A stretch of DNA of 64,000 bases, taken from the NCBI RefSeq assembly GCF_030864355.1, contig NC_083396.1:62001-126000 (forward strand), in the 5' to 3' direction. Below the pieces are notes generated by a model. That model did no database searches. It was not told the DNA's origin and saw nothing but the letters and a program-made list of their open reading frames with translations. The position numbers and the translations under genes were made by a program. This DNA is from Cutaneotrichosporon cavernicola. Its lineage: Eukaryota > Basidiomycota > Tremellomycetes > Trichosporonales > Trichosporonaceae. Of the stretch, positions 11,901 to 23,223 are shown piece after piece; position 1 is the stretch's first letter, and every line of letters starts with the position of its first letter.

Positions 11901-12329
11901 CCCCTTGTCTGTCGGCCGGGGCAGGTCGATCGTCACCAGCTCGTCGGGGGCGTTCAGATCAATAATGACTACAGAGAGCGGTTGCGTCGCGAAGAAGAGC
12001 ACGTTATTGGCGGCCGTAAGGAAGAGGATGTCGGCGGGTGGGGTGTACTGCACGGTGCTGAGGGAGAAGAGAGGCGGGAGGGTGGCGCTCACACGTGCTG
12101 TAGGGACGAAGCCTGTTTCAAGCTGCCATTAGCGACACAAGATATGTGACTCACGGCTCGGACCAGAGGCGACACCTCGTCGGCGTGGTCATCGCGCTCG
12201 AACCCTTCGTACTCGACGCCTGCGAGAGCGCTGGGCCTGGGCACGGCGCCCCGCCCGGGGCCAGCCGCATGCTCGACAACTGCTGTTAGCGGGGACGTGG
12301 GGGTACTCACAGTCGTCGAGCATGGACAT
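8938..12329 (-). CDS. VPS18: Vacuolar sorting protein VPS18 (HOPS/CORVET core)
   Basis: Vps18 is a core subunit of the HOPS and CORVET tethering complexes, which drive fusion at late endosome and vacuole. The protein is about 1,090 aa. It has an N-terminal beta-propeller (Pep3/Vps18/deep orange type, starting around residue 60), a long alpha-solenoid with clathrin-heavy-chain-like repeats, and a C-terminal RING-H2 (CWRCGQG, then FPCQHAFHADCL, then VCPLCEG). The start is ATG at 12329. Two small introns near the N-terminus and one 35-nt intron near 9380, inside the RING, restore a continuous frame to the stop at 8938. The longer open frame continuing to 8865 is read-through of that last intron. 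The frame is also open from a GTG at 12092, but a methionine start with two upstream exons gives better agreement with the family N-terminus. Confidence 0.92.
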
Positions 12330-12683
12330 GGCGATGTGTGATGAGATGTGAAGGGTGGGGGGATGGGAGATAGGAGGTGGGTTGATACCAACTTGGAACA
12401 CCGGGGGGGACGACCAACGTCACAGTTCCACTTAGACACGGGAGCATTTTCGGAATGCAAAGGGGGGAGATGTGTACTCTATCTCTATATACTTTATGTC
12501 GCATTTATGAGGTAGTCGTTGAGGCGCAAAGGCCGCTCAGCGGGTTGGGTCTTGCCAGTTTTATAAAGAGAGAATGTATGAATATGCACTGTTACTAACT
12601 ACGACGACCTGTGATGACAAGAAGGTTGTCCAATGTGCCAAGTGACGACCCACACGGCAGAGGACACCTATCTAGCCTCGCAT
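12330..12683. other. Intergenic, VPS18 upstream region
   Basis: About 350 bp between the VPS18 start and the 3' end of the next minus-strand gene. No other feature was recognised. Confidence 0.5.
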
Positions 12684-13556
12684 TCACCAACGGTGTGCGA
12701 TGCTGCTCTTGACACCATTGCATATGGTGGCCTTGGTGCTGTGGACGCCGTTGACGCCGTTGGTCTTTACGCGCATGCAGCCGTCGGTGCCGTTCAAGCC
12801 CTGGCAGCCGACGTTCGCACTGGCCATCACCTCCATCATGCGCGCGACCTTCTCCTTGAGCGCCGCGGCAGCCTTGACGCCTTCGAACGTCTCCACAACA
12901 GCAACGATCTTGGCGTCCACAACAGCCGCGACCCAAGGGAACAGCGCAATCTTGAGTATCTTGGCAGCGCGAGGTCCTGGGTTCAGCCTCGTTGCCTCGG
13001 GTCGCCTCTCCCTAACCAGCTACGTTAGCGCCACTCACCCATCTCCTCCTCCATCACCGCCACGAGAGCCTCAAAGATCCCCGCCGCGGCCTTGTAGGAC
13101 ACACTCGGGGCGCCCGTCTTTCTCTGCGCGAATGCGGCGTCAAGCACACCACTCTCGAGGGCGATGTGCGCGAGGGTCGCGTTGGAGCCAACGGCGCTGA
13201 CGACGTGCTGGGTTGAGCGGCTAGCAAGCATAATGTGGGGAAGGGCGGAGAACAAGCGTGACAAGCAGAGAGGAACTCACATGACGTCCGGACAGCGTCA
13301 GACCCAGCTCGGCGCCGATCTGCAGCAGCACGACGCGAAGGTACGCGTCACCGCGCTGCGCAAGAATGAGGTGCTCGTTGCGCGCCCGCAGGACGGGCAT
13401 GCTGAGCATGGGCGTGCGGAGGGCCAGTTCAAGTGATCCCTTGGAGACGGTGAGGAGTGGGAGGAGGGAGGGATACGCGACAGGGAGCGTTGGTGGATGG
13501 GGGACCTCCTTCCAAGACGCGGGGAGAGGACGAGGCGCGCGCGTCAGTGCTGGCAT
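12684..13556 (-). CDS. Degenerate RNase III-fold protein, possibly mitoribosomal mL57
   Basis: Three exons (13556 to about 13284, about 13210-13030, about 12980-12684) give a protein of about 245 aa with one RNase III-like domain. The helix that normally reads NERLEFLGD is here RNEHLILAQRGDAYL. The second motif (VSN..LA) appears as VGSNATLAHIA. The third, usually DAFEA, reads AGIFEALVAV, so the aspartate is replaced and the normal acidic cluster is incomplete. There is no dsRNA-binding domain. Known inactive, single-domain RNase III relatives in fungi include the mitochondrial large-subunit protein mL57 (yeast Mrpl15, of similar length), so a structural role in the mitoribosome is my best guess. 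The exon 2/3 join uses a 62-nt intron whose CTGAACCCAG acceptor restores the frame. Confidence 0.62.
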
Positions 13557-13982
13557 GGTTGTGGAGGGATGAAGAGGGCAATAGGAGATGGATGCCAGGG
13601 AGGTGGCAGTGGCGTTGTTATGTATCTGCCGTCTGGTGATGGCCGTGGCGAGGATGCGCCCTAAATCGGGTGCGCGTTGAGGCGAGATAGCGGGCCAATG
13701 GTTTGAAACTGCACGTCACATGTGTTAGTTCCCATTTGCGTCAGTCACCTGTGTCATGGATAGCATACATGTCTGCGTTGCGTAACGCTCGTCGTCTTCT
13801 AACGCTCGTCGTCTTCTATCGTGCGTGCAGAACGTTGACTGCTGAGGGATGCGTTGGTCTGCTCTGTTGGTCGCAACCCAGCCCTTCCGCTTTGGCCTCG
13901 TGCTTCGACCCTGGCACTGTAGCGCCTCCCAACGCGCCCGCAGCTCCCCTCCCATCCGCCAGCGCGCGCCTGTGCAGTTGCC
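13557..13982. other. Intergenic with a 17-bp tandem duplication
   Basis: This is the upstream region of the RNase III-like gene and the 3' flank of PRP3. AACGCTCGTCGTCTTCT occurs twice head-to-tail at 13784-13800 and 13801-13817. Nothing else was recognised. Confidence 0.7.
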
Positions 13983-15747
13983 TCAATAAACATCCCCATC
14001 CCAGTTCCACCGCTTCGCCAGGTCCCACAATCCCTCATATTTGGACCCAAGGAAATTCTTGCCCTCGCTGTCCGTCTCGGCGTGCCGTGCGCGGAAAAAC
14101 TTGAACGTGCGCTCCGGAATTTCGCCTTCCCAGACCACCTCACAGCGGTTCGTGCTCATGTCTGGTCCATCCTTCTTCTCGTCGTCCCCTTCTTCCTCCT
14201 CGCTCCCACTGTCCTCGCCCAATGCGCGTGGCTCCTCGGTCCAGTCGATGCGCGAGGTCATGAGTTGCCGGTAGTGCTTGATCTTCTTGGCCACACCCTC
14301 CACCACTACCAAGGCAAAGTTGGGCGCGAAGATTGTGAGACCTGTGAGGAGGTCGTGCTCGGCCGTCTTTCGAACTTTGAACTTGTGCCGCCCGTTCGTC
14401 AGGTAACGGATGAGGTATACGCTCGCCTGGAGACCGTTCTTTGTCTCGGCTTCCGCGAGCTTGGCGTAGCCCTTTTCGCGGCGGTCTTCCTTGGACAGCT
14501 TGCGCTCGGTATTGTCCTGCTCGTGTTTTAGGGCACGGAGCTCGACTTCGCGAACAATGCGCTTCTCGAGCTTTGTCGGGTCCTGCACCGCGTCGGATGT
14601 GAGGACCTTCATCATGTTGGCAAGGCGAACTGCCGTTAGCTCTTCTCCAAGTATGAGAACTGGGTAAGGAGGACTCACCCTTTGGCGGGTCGGGGGGGAT
14701 GAGCCCCATCCGCACGCGATCCTGCCGGTCCTTCAGCTCTGCCATGCGCCGCTGTCGGCGCATCTTCTTCTGCTCCTTCTTCGTGAGCATCAACCCGCGC
14801 TCGGGTTGGCGCCGGTCGCCCGCCGCCGTAATGGCAATGGGGTGCTGAACAAGATGCGTCACCAAGCTCTCGTTGTTCGTATCAATATACTCTAGCGCCT
14901 TAGGCAGGTCGTCGTATCCCGTCCCCGAAGGCATAATCGCCTCGTCCCACCACTCAACAGCCGGTGGTGCCTGTCGCTTCAGGCTACGCTCCAGCACGTC
15001 AAACTCCGAGTCGAGGCCGGCCTTGCGCGACTGCGCCGCAATACGCGCCTTGAGCTCCTCGAGCTTGATGTCGTTACGCAGCTGCTCGCCCTGCTTGATG
15101 TACTTGCCGGGTGTGCTGAATGCCATCTTGCGTGACTTGCGCACACGTGCAGGCCCGGGTCCTGCACCTTGTTCCTCGGGCCCGATCCCCGGCATCGCCG
15201 TAGAGATGTACGGGTTCGAGATGCTGATCGGCGTCGGCGCAGCCTTGGCCGCCTTTGCAGCTGCCTCCTCGACGGCGGCGGCGTTCGCCCGGACAGTCGA
15301 GAACTTGGGCGCCATGGTTTTGTACCGGTCACGCATTGCGCGCTTCTCGTTCTTCTCCTGGGCGGCTTCGACGTTATCCGCCATGAGGAGCGGGTGCAGA
15401 GCTATGCCAGTGGGCTTGGGCTTGGGCAGTGGCGCAGCTGGCGCAGCGGGCCCGGCTTGCTTCGAGCTCATCTCCGCGTTCCTTGCTTCAACGCGCGCGC
15501 GCGCAGCCGCGATCCTGTCACGAATGTTCGGATCGACTTTTGCTGCTGGCTTGGCCGGGGCTGTAGAGGAGGAGGAAGGTGGCGGCGCGGGAGAGTTGGA
15601 GCCTGAGGCGGCACGGCTACCAGCTGGAGTCGCGCTGCCGGAGCGTCCCTCGATCGCGGCTTTGCGCGCAGCAACCTGTGCGCGGATGGCCGCAATGTCA
15701 AGCGCGGCTTTTTTGGCGGGTGGCGGACCATCGTCGCGTCTGCTCAT
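13983..15747 (-). CDS. PRP3: U4/U6 snRNP protein PRP3
   Basis: Prp3 binds the U4/U6 snRNA duplex and is required for assembly of the U4/U6.U5 tri-snRNP. The protein is about 570 aa in two exons. An Ala/Arg-rich helical N-terminus (IAAIRAQVAARKAA) leads to the conserved core: HPLLMA, KFSTVRANAAA, the GKYIKQGEQLRNDIKLEELK segment, VEWWDEAIM and the KKMRRQRR basic stretch. After a short intron (about 14635-14685) comes the DUF1115-like C-terminal domain: IYFLTNGRHKF-type sequence (here IRYLTNGRHKFKV), NFALVVVEGV and KHYRQLMTSRIDW. The last 80 residues include an acidic insert and a conserved tail ending in WNWDGDVY. The stop is at 13983 and the ATG at 15747. Confidence 0.95.
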
Positions 15748-16011
15748 GGCGATGTGTTTATTGTGTTATTGTGAGCGTTGAGGTTGTGACGTCGAATTCG
15801 AGTGGTTAGGTGGCAAATAGAGTAACCGCCACACCCATAGCCACCCCTTATTCCCGCCAGACCTTAGGTTGTGGTTGTAAGGGGGACTCGTACGGTGGGG
15901 ACGGGAGCAAATCCGGTGGCCTCCAACCACATCAGACTCATTCCACTAAGGGGCTATCAGCTCCGACCACTCCGCTCATCACCACCGCTTGCCAGTCCGA
16001 CGCCGCTCGCC
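15748..16011. promoter_or_regulatory. Divergent promoter, PRP3 / NDUFA6
   Basis: 264 bp separate two genes transcribed away from each other, so both promoters must lie here or in the 5' UTRs. No specific factor site is claimed. Confidence 0.6.
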
Positions 16012-16783
16012 ATGGCCATGCAGACCCCCACCTTCCCCACGCGCCTCGCAAAGGCCGTGAAGATTGCCCGCACCCAGGACGAGGCCCGCACTCGCGTCCT
16101 CTCCGCCTACCGGCACTGGTACCGCAGCGCGCCCGAGATCTGCGCACTGTACGCTCTCAACGTCAGCCCCAGCGCTATCCGGCTCAAGATCCGCGAGGAC
16201 TTTGAGAAGACTCGCCGAGTCACTGATCTCAAGGTTATCAACGTCCTCCTCCACAAGAACTGGGTCGAGTACCAGGAGACGATGAACTGCTGGAAGCAGG
16301 AGGTAAGCACAACTGAACAGCTAGGGAACCAACGCGGCGAGCGGAGGCTACTGGCTGCTCAAGGAGGAAAGATAATTGGACGAGTGCTGACAACAGCCGC
16401 ACCTCATGCACTGGTTCAGGCCGCTCGAGGAGCCCGCCAAGCCCGAGACGTTCATGGACAAGTGAGTTTAGAGAGCCAGGTTGGGCTCGGAGAGGCTGGA
16501 GATCGACGGGAAGATGGACCGCGCTCCCAGATGACAGAGGACTGTCCGGAATGGACGATATCTTCTGCAACGAGGTCCATTGTGCTCGCGCGTGCGCATT
16601 CTGCGGTCGCAGAGCTTAACGCTCATTTATGCTCCCCCAACACGTTCACAACAGCCAGCATTTGATCTTGGATCAACAAGCCTCTCCTGCCTTCATTCCC
16701 CTTCCTGCCCTCGTCTGCAATGCACGCTAACGCTCAGGTTCCTGGCAGGGCGTGACGACCCCAAGCAGGTCGGCTCGTTCTAA
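16012..16783 (+). CDS. Complex I LYR-motif subunit NDUFA6 (B14)
   Basis: This is an accessory subunit of mitochondrial NADH:ubiquinone oxidoreductase that binds the acyl carrier protein. Exons 16012-16302, 16397-16461 and 16738-16783 join in frame to 133 aa, close to the 128 aa of the animal protein. The LYR-family signature appears as VLSAYRHWYRSAPEI. Downstream helices read IREDFEKTRRVTDLKVI and NVLLHKNWVEYQETMN. The C-terminus (HWFRPLEEP, then FLAGRDDPKQVGSF) also fits the family. Presence of this gene implies a conventional respiratory complex I. Intron 2 (276 nt) is long for this window. The start MAMQTP is taken as the first ATG near the conserved core. Confidence 0.92.
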
Positions 16784-16854
16784 ATCGGTTAGCAATGCAT
16801 AGATATCAGCAGGAGAGAGTGGCTAGTGCTACAAGGTTTCATCTCGTCGACCTC

Positions 16855-19819
16855 TCACACATCCTCCGGGAAGTCCACCTCCGCCAGCACCGCGTCGTCG
16901 ATGTCAAAGTGCTGGTCCATGTCCACGTCGGCGTCGTCAACCCCGCCGTTCGCCTGCCGCCCAAACACCTCGTCGGCTTTGGCGCCTGCGCGTTCCTCCT
17001 CCTCCTTCTCTTGCTGCTGCCGCTCCTCGATGTCCTCGACCGTCCACAACGAGATGCCCGTCTTTGTGTGGTCGAACGGCTGCGAGATTTGGCGGATAAA
17101 CTTCTTGGCCAGCACCACGGCCATGTCAGTTGACAGGTTCGAGTGGGCGTCCGTGATATACTGATTGATCCAGCGTGGCAGCTTGGATCGCTTGTCCTGA
17201 CGTGCGAAGCGCTGCTGTCAGCTATTCTGCGAGAGTTCGTCCCACCCACCCTGTCGGCGAAAATCATGAGACCCCAGTCAGTCTTTCCACGGAGGACACG
17301 CCCGACACATTGTGCGGCGTGACGCATGGCGTCGAAAGTGAGGTAGTCATTCTCGCGGATCCTGTGATTGTCGCGCAGAAACTCCAGACGGGCCTTGAGG
17401 ATACGGCTCTCGGTGTACTGGTAGGGGATACTGTTGTCAGCCGAGGCGGGTAGACTCATTTACCCAAACATGATGACAGCGCGTCCATAGTTGCTGCACC
17501 AGGTCAGCACAATAAGCGCCAGCTACCCACTGGTCAAAGTCAATGCCCTCAGACACCTTTCCTCGAGCCACGGAAAGCAGGACGGCTCCTCGCCCATTGT
17601 TGCAGGCCTGTTTGTCAGTGGAAGCCCCCGACGCCCAGCTAACCTCGCGGTAGTTCTTGAGTGCAATAGACGTCTCCATGGCGTCTGGCGTCTCCACGAA
17701 CAGGAGCTTATGCTTCCACACTTCGCTGAGGATGCCCATATCGTACCAAGCGCTGACAATGGACTCCATGTACAGGTACGATGGGAAGAAGGCCACGATG
17801 CCGTCTGGCACGGTCTTGGACAGCTCGATGAGAATGCTGCCAAAGTTGCGCACCACAGCTGGGTCGTTGCGGACTTCGAAGCGAGACGAAATAGGCACTT
17901 GGTCTGAGCCACGCGTGATGACCATCGGCAAGAACGCGTTGCGTGCGAGAGTCATCGGGTACGATTCCTGGATGACGGGTTGGAACTGCAAGATCTTAGG
18001 GTACATGTCGAGTGGAGAGATTGTTCCCGAAGTGATGATGACGCTGCCGAAGCGCTCGAAGACCGGGGCAATGGCCAGGGAAGGGTCAAGGCAGCTGCGG
18101 TTGTCAACACCTGGTGCAGAAACTGCTCACGTGAAGCGGAAAAGAGGGTTGGGCACGGTGGCGTGCTCAGTCTCGTACGGCTCGAGAATGAGCAAGAAAC
18201 CTGACTGTCAGCCTCGTCCAACATCACAAGACCTCACCCTTTTCGTACGTCGACACGAGAGTGCCGAACGTGGCAATCTTTTGCAGCGCAGCGTGCTCCT
18301 CGATGTTGGTAAGTTCCAGTGTGCGGATGAGGTTGCTCAAGCGCTCAGAACAGAACTGAAGCGGTCGTTTCTCGATGAACGTGATCTCCTTCAAGTGCGC
18401 GAGGAAAGATACAGGCGTCTCAGCGACAACGTGAAGCACACGCATGCGCGTTTTCAGATACTCGATGAACCGCTTGAGGAACGCAATAAAGTGTTCAGCC
18501 TTGCGGATGTTACCAGGGATTGCTCCCTCAATCATGTCATTGGTGAGCACAGGGTTGGCGAGCATGTCGTCTTCGGGGTCGTGACGGTCATTGGAGACGC
18601 GTAGGCCCTCTACGAGCTTGTCGTATTCCTCCTGTAGCTTGCTTGCATCCGTCTTCTTGATCCTGGCGTCAACTTCCGGCACCAGAACTGAACTCACTCG
18701 TCGACCTTGTCCCCGATCGTCGCAACACTGCGCGCGGCTGAATCAAGCATGGGCCGCGTGAGGTCGATGGACAACGACTCGATACAAACGTTATCTGTTG
18801 TCAGCAGAGCAGGCATCACCCTCACCAATGTTGTGCGCCTCGTCAAACACGACAATGCACTCGGCATTGAACTCTACCGATACCTGCTCCGCGACCTTCG
18901 GGTCGAGAAGGTAGTGGAACGAGTAGATCATCACGTCGACAAACGGCATCTGCAGTTAGCTTGCATGAGCATGCCAAAACCACTCACCATACGTCGGATG
19001 GTGAAGTACGGGCACACGCCCTTTTCCTGCCCGTACTTCTTGACGTCGTCGAGTGTCCACACGCCCGGTGGGATGAGATTGCCCGTCTCATAGTTGTTGA
19101 GCTCCTGTCACAGTCAGCCAACTCGGCGCCACAACCTACTTCGTGCCAGCTGCACAGCGGCACACTGCCAGGGTCGGCGCGGCCGCGCTCGCAAGCATAC
19201 GACGACGTGAGATCGCGGCACATGCTGTCCACAACCTTGCCCTTCTTCTGCTTGTTCACCTAGATGTCAGCCATTTCGTGACGACAACAACGACGACAAT
19301 GACGGTACTCACATCGGGGTTCAAACACAGGTTCTTTCGCGACGTAAGACCCAGTCCCCGGAACTCGCCATCGTCCACACCCTGCTCCTGGCGGAACTCC
19401 ATAAGGCGCTTGAGCTCGGCAAGCGCCTTCTCAATCTCTGGCACTGTGCGCGAGCAGTAGATGAGTTTGCGCTTCTGGGGGTAGAACTGGTGTCAGTGAT
19501 CTTGGCCATTCCACGGCTCACCTGTATGTAAGAGACGATGAGACTAAGGAGCGAGACGGTCTTGCCTGTTCCCGATGGCATCTCGAGCACGCAATGGCCC
19601 TGCTGTCAGCTAGAGAGCAGAAGTCATGTAGCTCACGCCAGCGTCCAGCGTCTTTTTCAGGTCACACATGTACGAGTACTGCTCTTCCTGTCAGTTACAT
19701 CCCGGAGCGTGTTAGCGGACGTACCGGGGTACACCCTGGGGTCAGCTAAGGCAGGGGAGGTAGGGTACTCACCGGTCGTAGGGGAAAAGGACCGGGAGGT
19801 CATCGATCATAAACTTCAT
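16855..19819 (-). CDS. RAD3: TFIIH DNA helicase RAD3/XPD (ERCC2)
   Basis: This is the 5'-3' superfamily 2 helicase of TFIIH, used in nucleotide excision repair and Pol II initiation. It starts at 19819 ([16 protein letters not shown]) and is broken by more than a dozen short introns. Walker A is [13 protein letters not shown], and the DEAH box is VVFDEAHNI near 18830-18870. The iron-sulfur cysteine region is visible near 19140-19250 ([13 protein letters not shown] and PLCSWHE). Helicase motifs follow, including [13 protein letters not shown] near 18000 and the [19 protein letters not shown] motif VI near 17300. The C-terminal [15 protein letters not shown] stretch and an acidic tail end at 16855. 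An 11-nt exon at 19725-19735 supplies the VYP of the DRVYPEQY motif. Its 3' end faces NDUFA6 with only 71 bp between stops. Confidence 0.95.
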
Positions 19820-20113
19820 CGTGGCAGTCTTGAGGGAAGCAAGGCCGCCGCCAGGGATATAATACCTCGAAACACAGCTCTTGATACAGTGAGGATCTCA
19901 GAGTTTGGAGTAATGAAACGAAGAGATGGTGACAAAGAGAATCTAGATCGACTTGCAACTTGCAACTTGGTACAAGATAGTACAATCAACCACCTCCACT
20001 TTTGCCTCTGACGCAATTTACTCCCGGCCTCCACAATCCTCCACTCGCCATGTCCGTTAAGCTTGTTGCTGTAATCACCCTCCGTTTCACCTATTCCATA
20101 TATTCCATCTCCC
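19820..20113. promoter_or_regulatory. Divergent promoter, RAD3 / unknown gene
   Basis: 294 bp between two divergently transcribed starts must hold both promoters. No specific element was recognised. Confidence 0.5.
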
Positions 20114-20888
20114 ATGACAGGGCACATCCCAGATACCGGGCCCTGGTCGCGCGCCCCACCCCAGTCCTACCTTTCTCTCACAGAATCGCAGGAAGCCGCG
20201 CTGCGAGCGTACCTCGACTCGGCCTCCCTCGGCCTTGAGCGCGACGAGCGGAAACAGTGCGCCAACCCGCCTCTGAGCTAACATCAGCCGCCTTGCGCCG
20301 CTGTCATCTCTCATTTCTCGTCTGTTACCGCTGTTCCAAGCGATACTCCAGCTCCCAGCGCGTGAACCGTGGGCGTCCACCCGCGCAGCATACCTCCTCG
20401 CTTTAACCGCCAACGCGCCTCGTTACATCCAGAAGCTCCCGCTCATGACCGTATCGGACGGTGTGGACGAGACTGATCCCGACGTGTGTGCTGTCATTGC
20501 GGAGAAGGCGGGAGAGACGATGCAGGGCGTCCTCGATCTCCTTGGGATCATTGAGCGGGGGTGGATTGCAGTGCTACGAGGCGAAGGATGGAGGGCTGGG
20601 GAGGATTCCACGGGAGGCGAAGCTGTGGAAGTCGAAGGAGGCCAGGGGATCGACCAGACATCCAAGGTCCGCCTGCGTTCCGTTATCAACCTCGCGCGCG
20701 AGAAGATTCTTTTGTGGGCAAGGCCATATGGGTCATTCGGCGGCGAGTCCATGGGCCCCGACGGCGTCGACGGTGAGGTGCATACAGAAGAGGAGCGAAG
20801 TGGATGGGAACAGCAGATTGTCGACATGTGGAAAGGGATATTGGAGGAGCTGGACAGACAGACACCCCCGGAAGAAGAGGTAATCTAG
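20114..20888 (+). CDS. Hypothetical protein, alpha-helical
   Basis: I do not recognise this protein. The start MTGHIPDTGPW at 20114 gives exon 1 to 20256. A 31-nt intron (20257-20287, with a CTAAC branch) joins it to exon 2, which runs to 20888 for about 248 aa. The middle is Leu-rich and helical (SLISRLLPLFQAILQLPARE, then AAYLLALTANAPRYI), followed by ETMQGVLDLLGIIERGWIAVL and a charged Glu-rich end. There is no signal peptide, membrane span or catalytic motif. The absence of stops across both exons and the exact phase of the tiny intron support that it is a real gene. Confidence 0.68.
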
Positions 20889-21029
20889 TGTCGATAGAGG
20901 TGCAATGCATACAGGTGGTTAGGCGACAATGGGTGAACTTGAACATGGAGAGTCTATGCCACAAATGCTCTTCCCCTCTTCCTTCACTCCTCCTTGATTC
21001 CTTCCTACTTCTCGATTCGCACTCAAAAC

Positions 21030-23223
21030 CTAACTCGTCGCGATGCTTACAGCATCCTCCTTCTTCTTCTGTAGGTGGACCTTAAGGTCACTCCAAGCTG
21101 TGGTCAGCACCACTTGTGAACCAACGACTCACCGCCTCCCACCCGCACCATGACCTTGACTCGCCTAGGTGCGCCAGGCGGCCCGCGCCCGGGCAGCTCA
21201 AGCAGCTTGACGCTCGTGCTCCGCTCTCCCCCTCCGAAGACAAACTCCCCCGCCCACGGCTCGCCTTCCGCCTTCCTTTGGCCGCGACGCAGAGGCGGGT
21301 CCAACCTCCTAATGAGAATGTTGGGCTGCACGAGGTCGATTACCTTTTGCACCTCCTGATCCAGCAAGTCATACTTGCTCGGAACGAAGGGCCTGCCTGG
21401 CACTGGGAAATGAGAGGAGACCACTGAGCCGACGGACATGCGGGACAAGGGTCGATGTGGCATGGACGGGGCTGGCGACACGACGCGGAAGGCGGACGGT
21501 GGCACCCTCCCAAGTGAGGCCCCGAACGATTGGCGGCCCGCTGGTCTTGGCCTGGTCGGTGTGCTCGGTACGCTCTTACGTGGCGTACTGTGCGGCATAC
21601 GCGGTCCGGTCGACCCAGGAGGAGAGGGAAAAGTCGGGCTTCCAACACGGCGAAGAGAATGCGTACCGAACGCAGATACGATGCTCGCCTGGCTCGGACG
21701 TCTTCCGATCGACGCCGACATCCCCAACGAATTCTGGCTCCCTTGGCTCGGGCGTCTTAGAGCAGGCGGGGTAGTGGGAGGGTCGAACGGCCGGGTTGAC
21801 GCGTTCCACCTTGGACGATCTAAAGGAGAGGTGACAGGAAGAGAGGGTCGTGACTGGATTCGCCTCACAGAGCGCTGGGCGTTGGGCGTGATCGAGCCAG
21901 TCCTCGGAGCTGTCGGGGGAAACAACGATTGCCGAGCAGTCGGTAAAGCGGAGCCAGCGCTCAACACTCGTTGTAGACTGTAGAGTGGGGGAGTGTCTGC
22001 CTTCGAGATCGGGGGCGAGTGCATGGGTGAGGTGTAGTGTGACCGGTCGTCTTCCAGCATCTCAACATTCTCCTCGAAATGTGGATGATCTGGGTCATTC
22101 TGCGACAGGACGAGTCTGACCTTGTCGTCAAGGTGGCCGAGCTGGCGTTGCAGCGCGCTCCATCGTTGCTGCATGTCCGCGACACGTCGCAAAGCTTCTC
22201 CGTTCTTGACCACGCGCTCCGCGACGCTCTTGTCCATGATGCGCAGAATCTTGTTGACACTTGGAACATATGCGCTAGTGGTCAGCTGGCCCCGTTGATC
22301 GTTGACGACTCACACTTTCAATCTCGCATGTCCAGCTACAAGCCTTCGTAGTCGCTCGATGCTGAGCTTGCCATCTGGTGCCGACATCGGTACCGGAGCC
22401 AAAGACGACAGGATCCGCCCAACGTACGACTGTCCATCAGCGTGTGCATGGGGAGGGACAAGGTCCTCGCTCACTGTCACATCCTGGAGACTGTTCTGTA
22501 ATGGATCCATCATGTCCTGCGCTTGATCTGCGGTACTGGCGTCAGATGTCTCGTCATGGAAGAATGACATACGTGCGAAAGCGGATGAGCCATGGGTCTT
22601 CTTGCAGCTCCTGCTTGAGCTGTGCGTGCTGGGTTAGGACCTTGGTCCAGTCTGCTCGAAGGGGGGCAAGCACACCTGAGGGGTCGCTCTCCGGGCCGAC
22701 CTCGAAGGTCGACATGCGCTTGCTGAGAGCCTGGATCGAGTCTTCCAGTTCCGACAAAAGTCCGTCCAATCTGGTAGCATGGCCGGATCGGGCAGACGGG
22801 GAATGGCGGAGCTCTTCGATCTCGTATATCTTATCGAGGAGGGTAGCGACCTCTGCGTGTAGGTTTTCAGCTTCAAGCAGCAACATCCTGCCAGTTAGCA
22901 CCAGTGCAGGCCGCACGGTCCTTTACGCACGTGAGGTCCGTCCCCCGGGACTTGCGCAGAATGGACCGCGACGGGCGCGGCGGCGACTCGTCCGAGCAGA
23001 GCCCAGCAGATATGGACGAGGATGACTCCTCTCCAGAGTGGTTGGGTACAACGGGCAGGGACGCCGGTGCCAATGGGGACGACGTCACGGGCGCCGTCCT
23101 CGCGGTCGAGTCGAGCCTGTGCTGGTCTTGCTCTTGAGCAAGGTCATCCTGACCGAGCTGCATGTCGGCGAAATCAACGGCCAGTTCTGCTGTCGTTGGC
23201 GACAACTCGAGAGTGGTTGCCAT
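21030..23223 (-). CDS. KAR9-like microtubule/spindle-positioning protein with GAR-like tail
   Basis: Kar9-family proteins link the microtubule plus-end protein Bim1/EB1 to actin-based transport and orient the spindle. The protein is about 650 aa in five exons. The N-terminus is Ser/Asp-rich. It is followed by long helical segments (EAENLHAEVATLLDKIYEIE, the region ending DPWLIRFRT, SVNKILRIMDKSVAERVVKN), then a proline/serine/arginine-rich basic region typical of microtubule-binding linkers. The C-terminus reads KYDLLDQEVQKVIDLVQPNI, VKVMVRVGGAWSDLKVHL and a KKKED end. The VRVGG..DL core resembles the GAS2-related (GAR) domain, which binds microtubules. The last exon is added by a GTGAGT donor near 21130 and stops at 21030. 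The start MATTLELSP at 23223 is the best ATG, but an upstream leader exon cannot be excluded. Confidence 0.77.
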
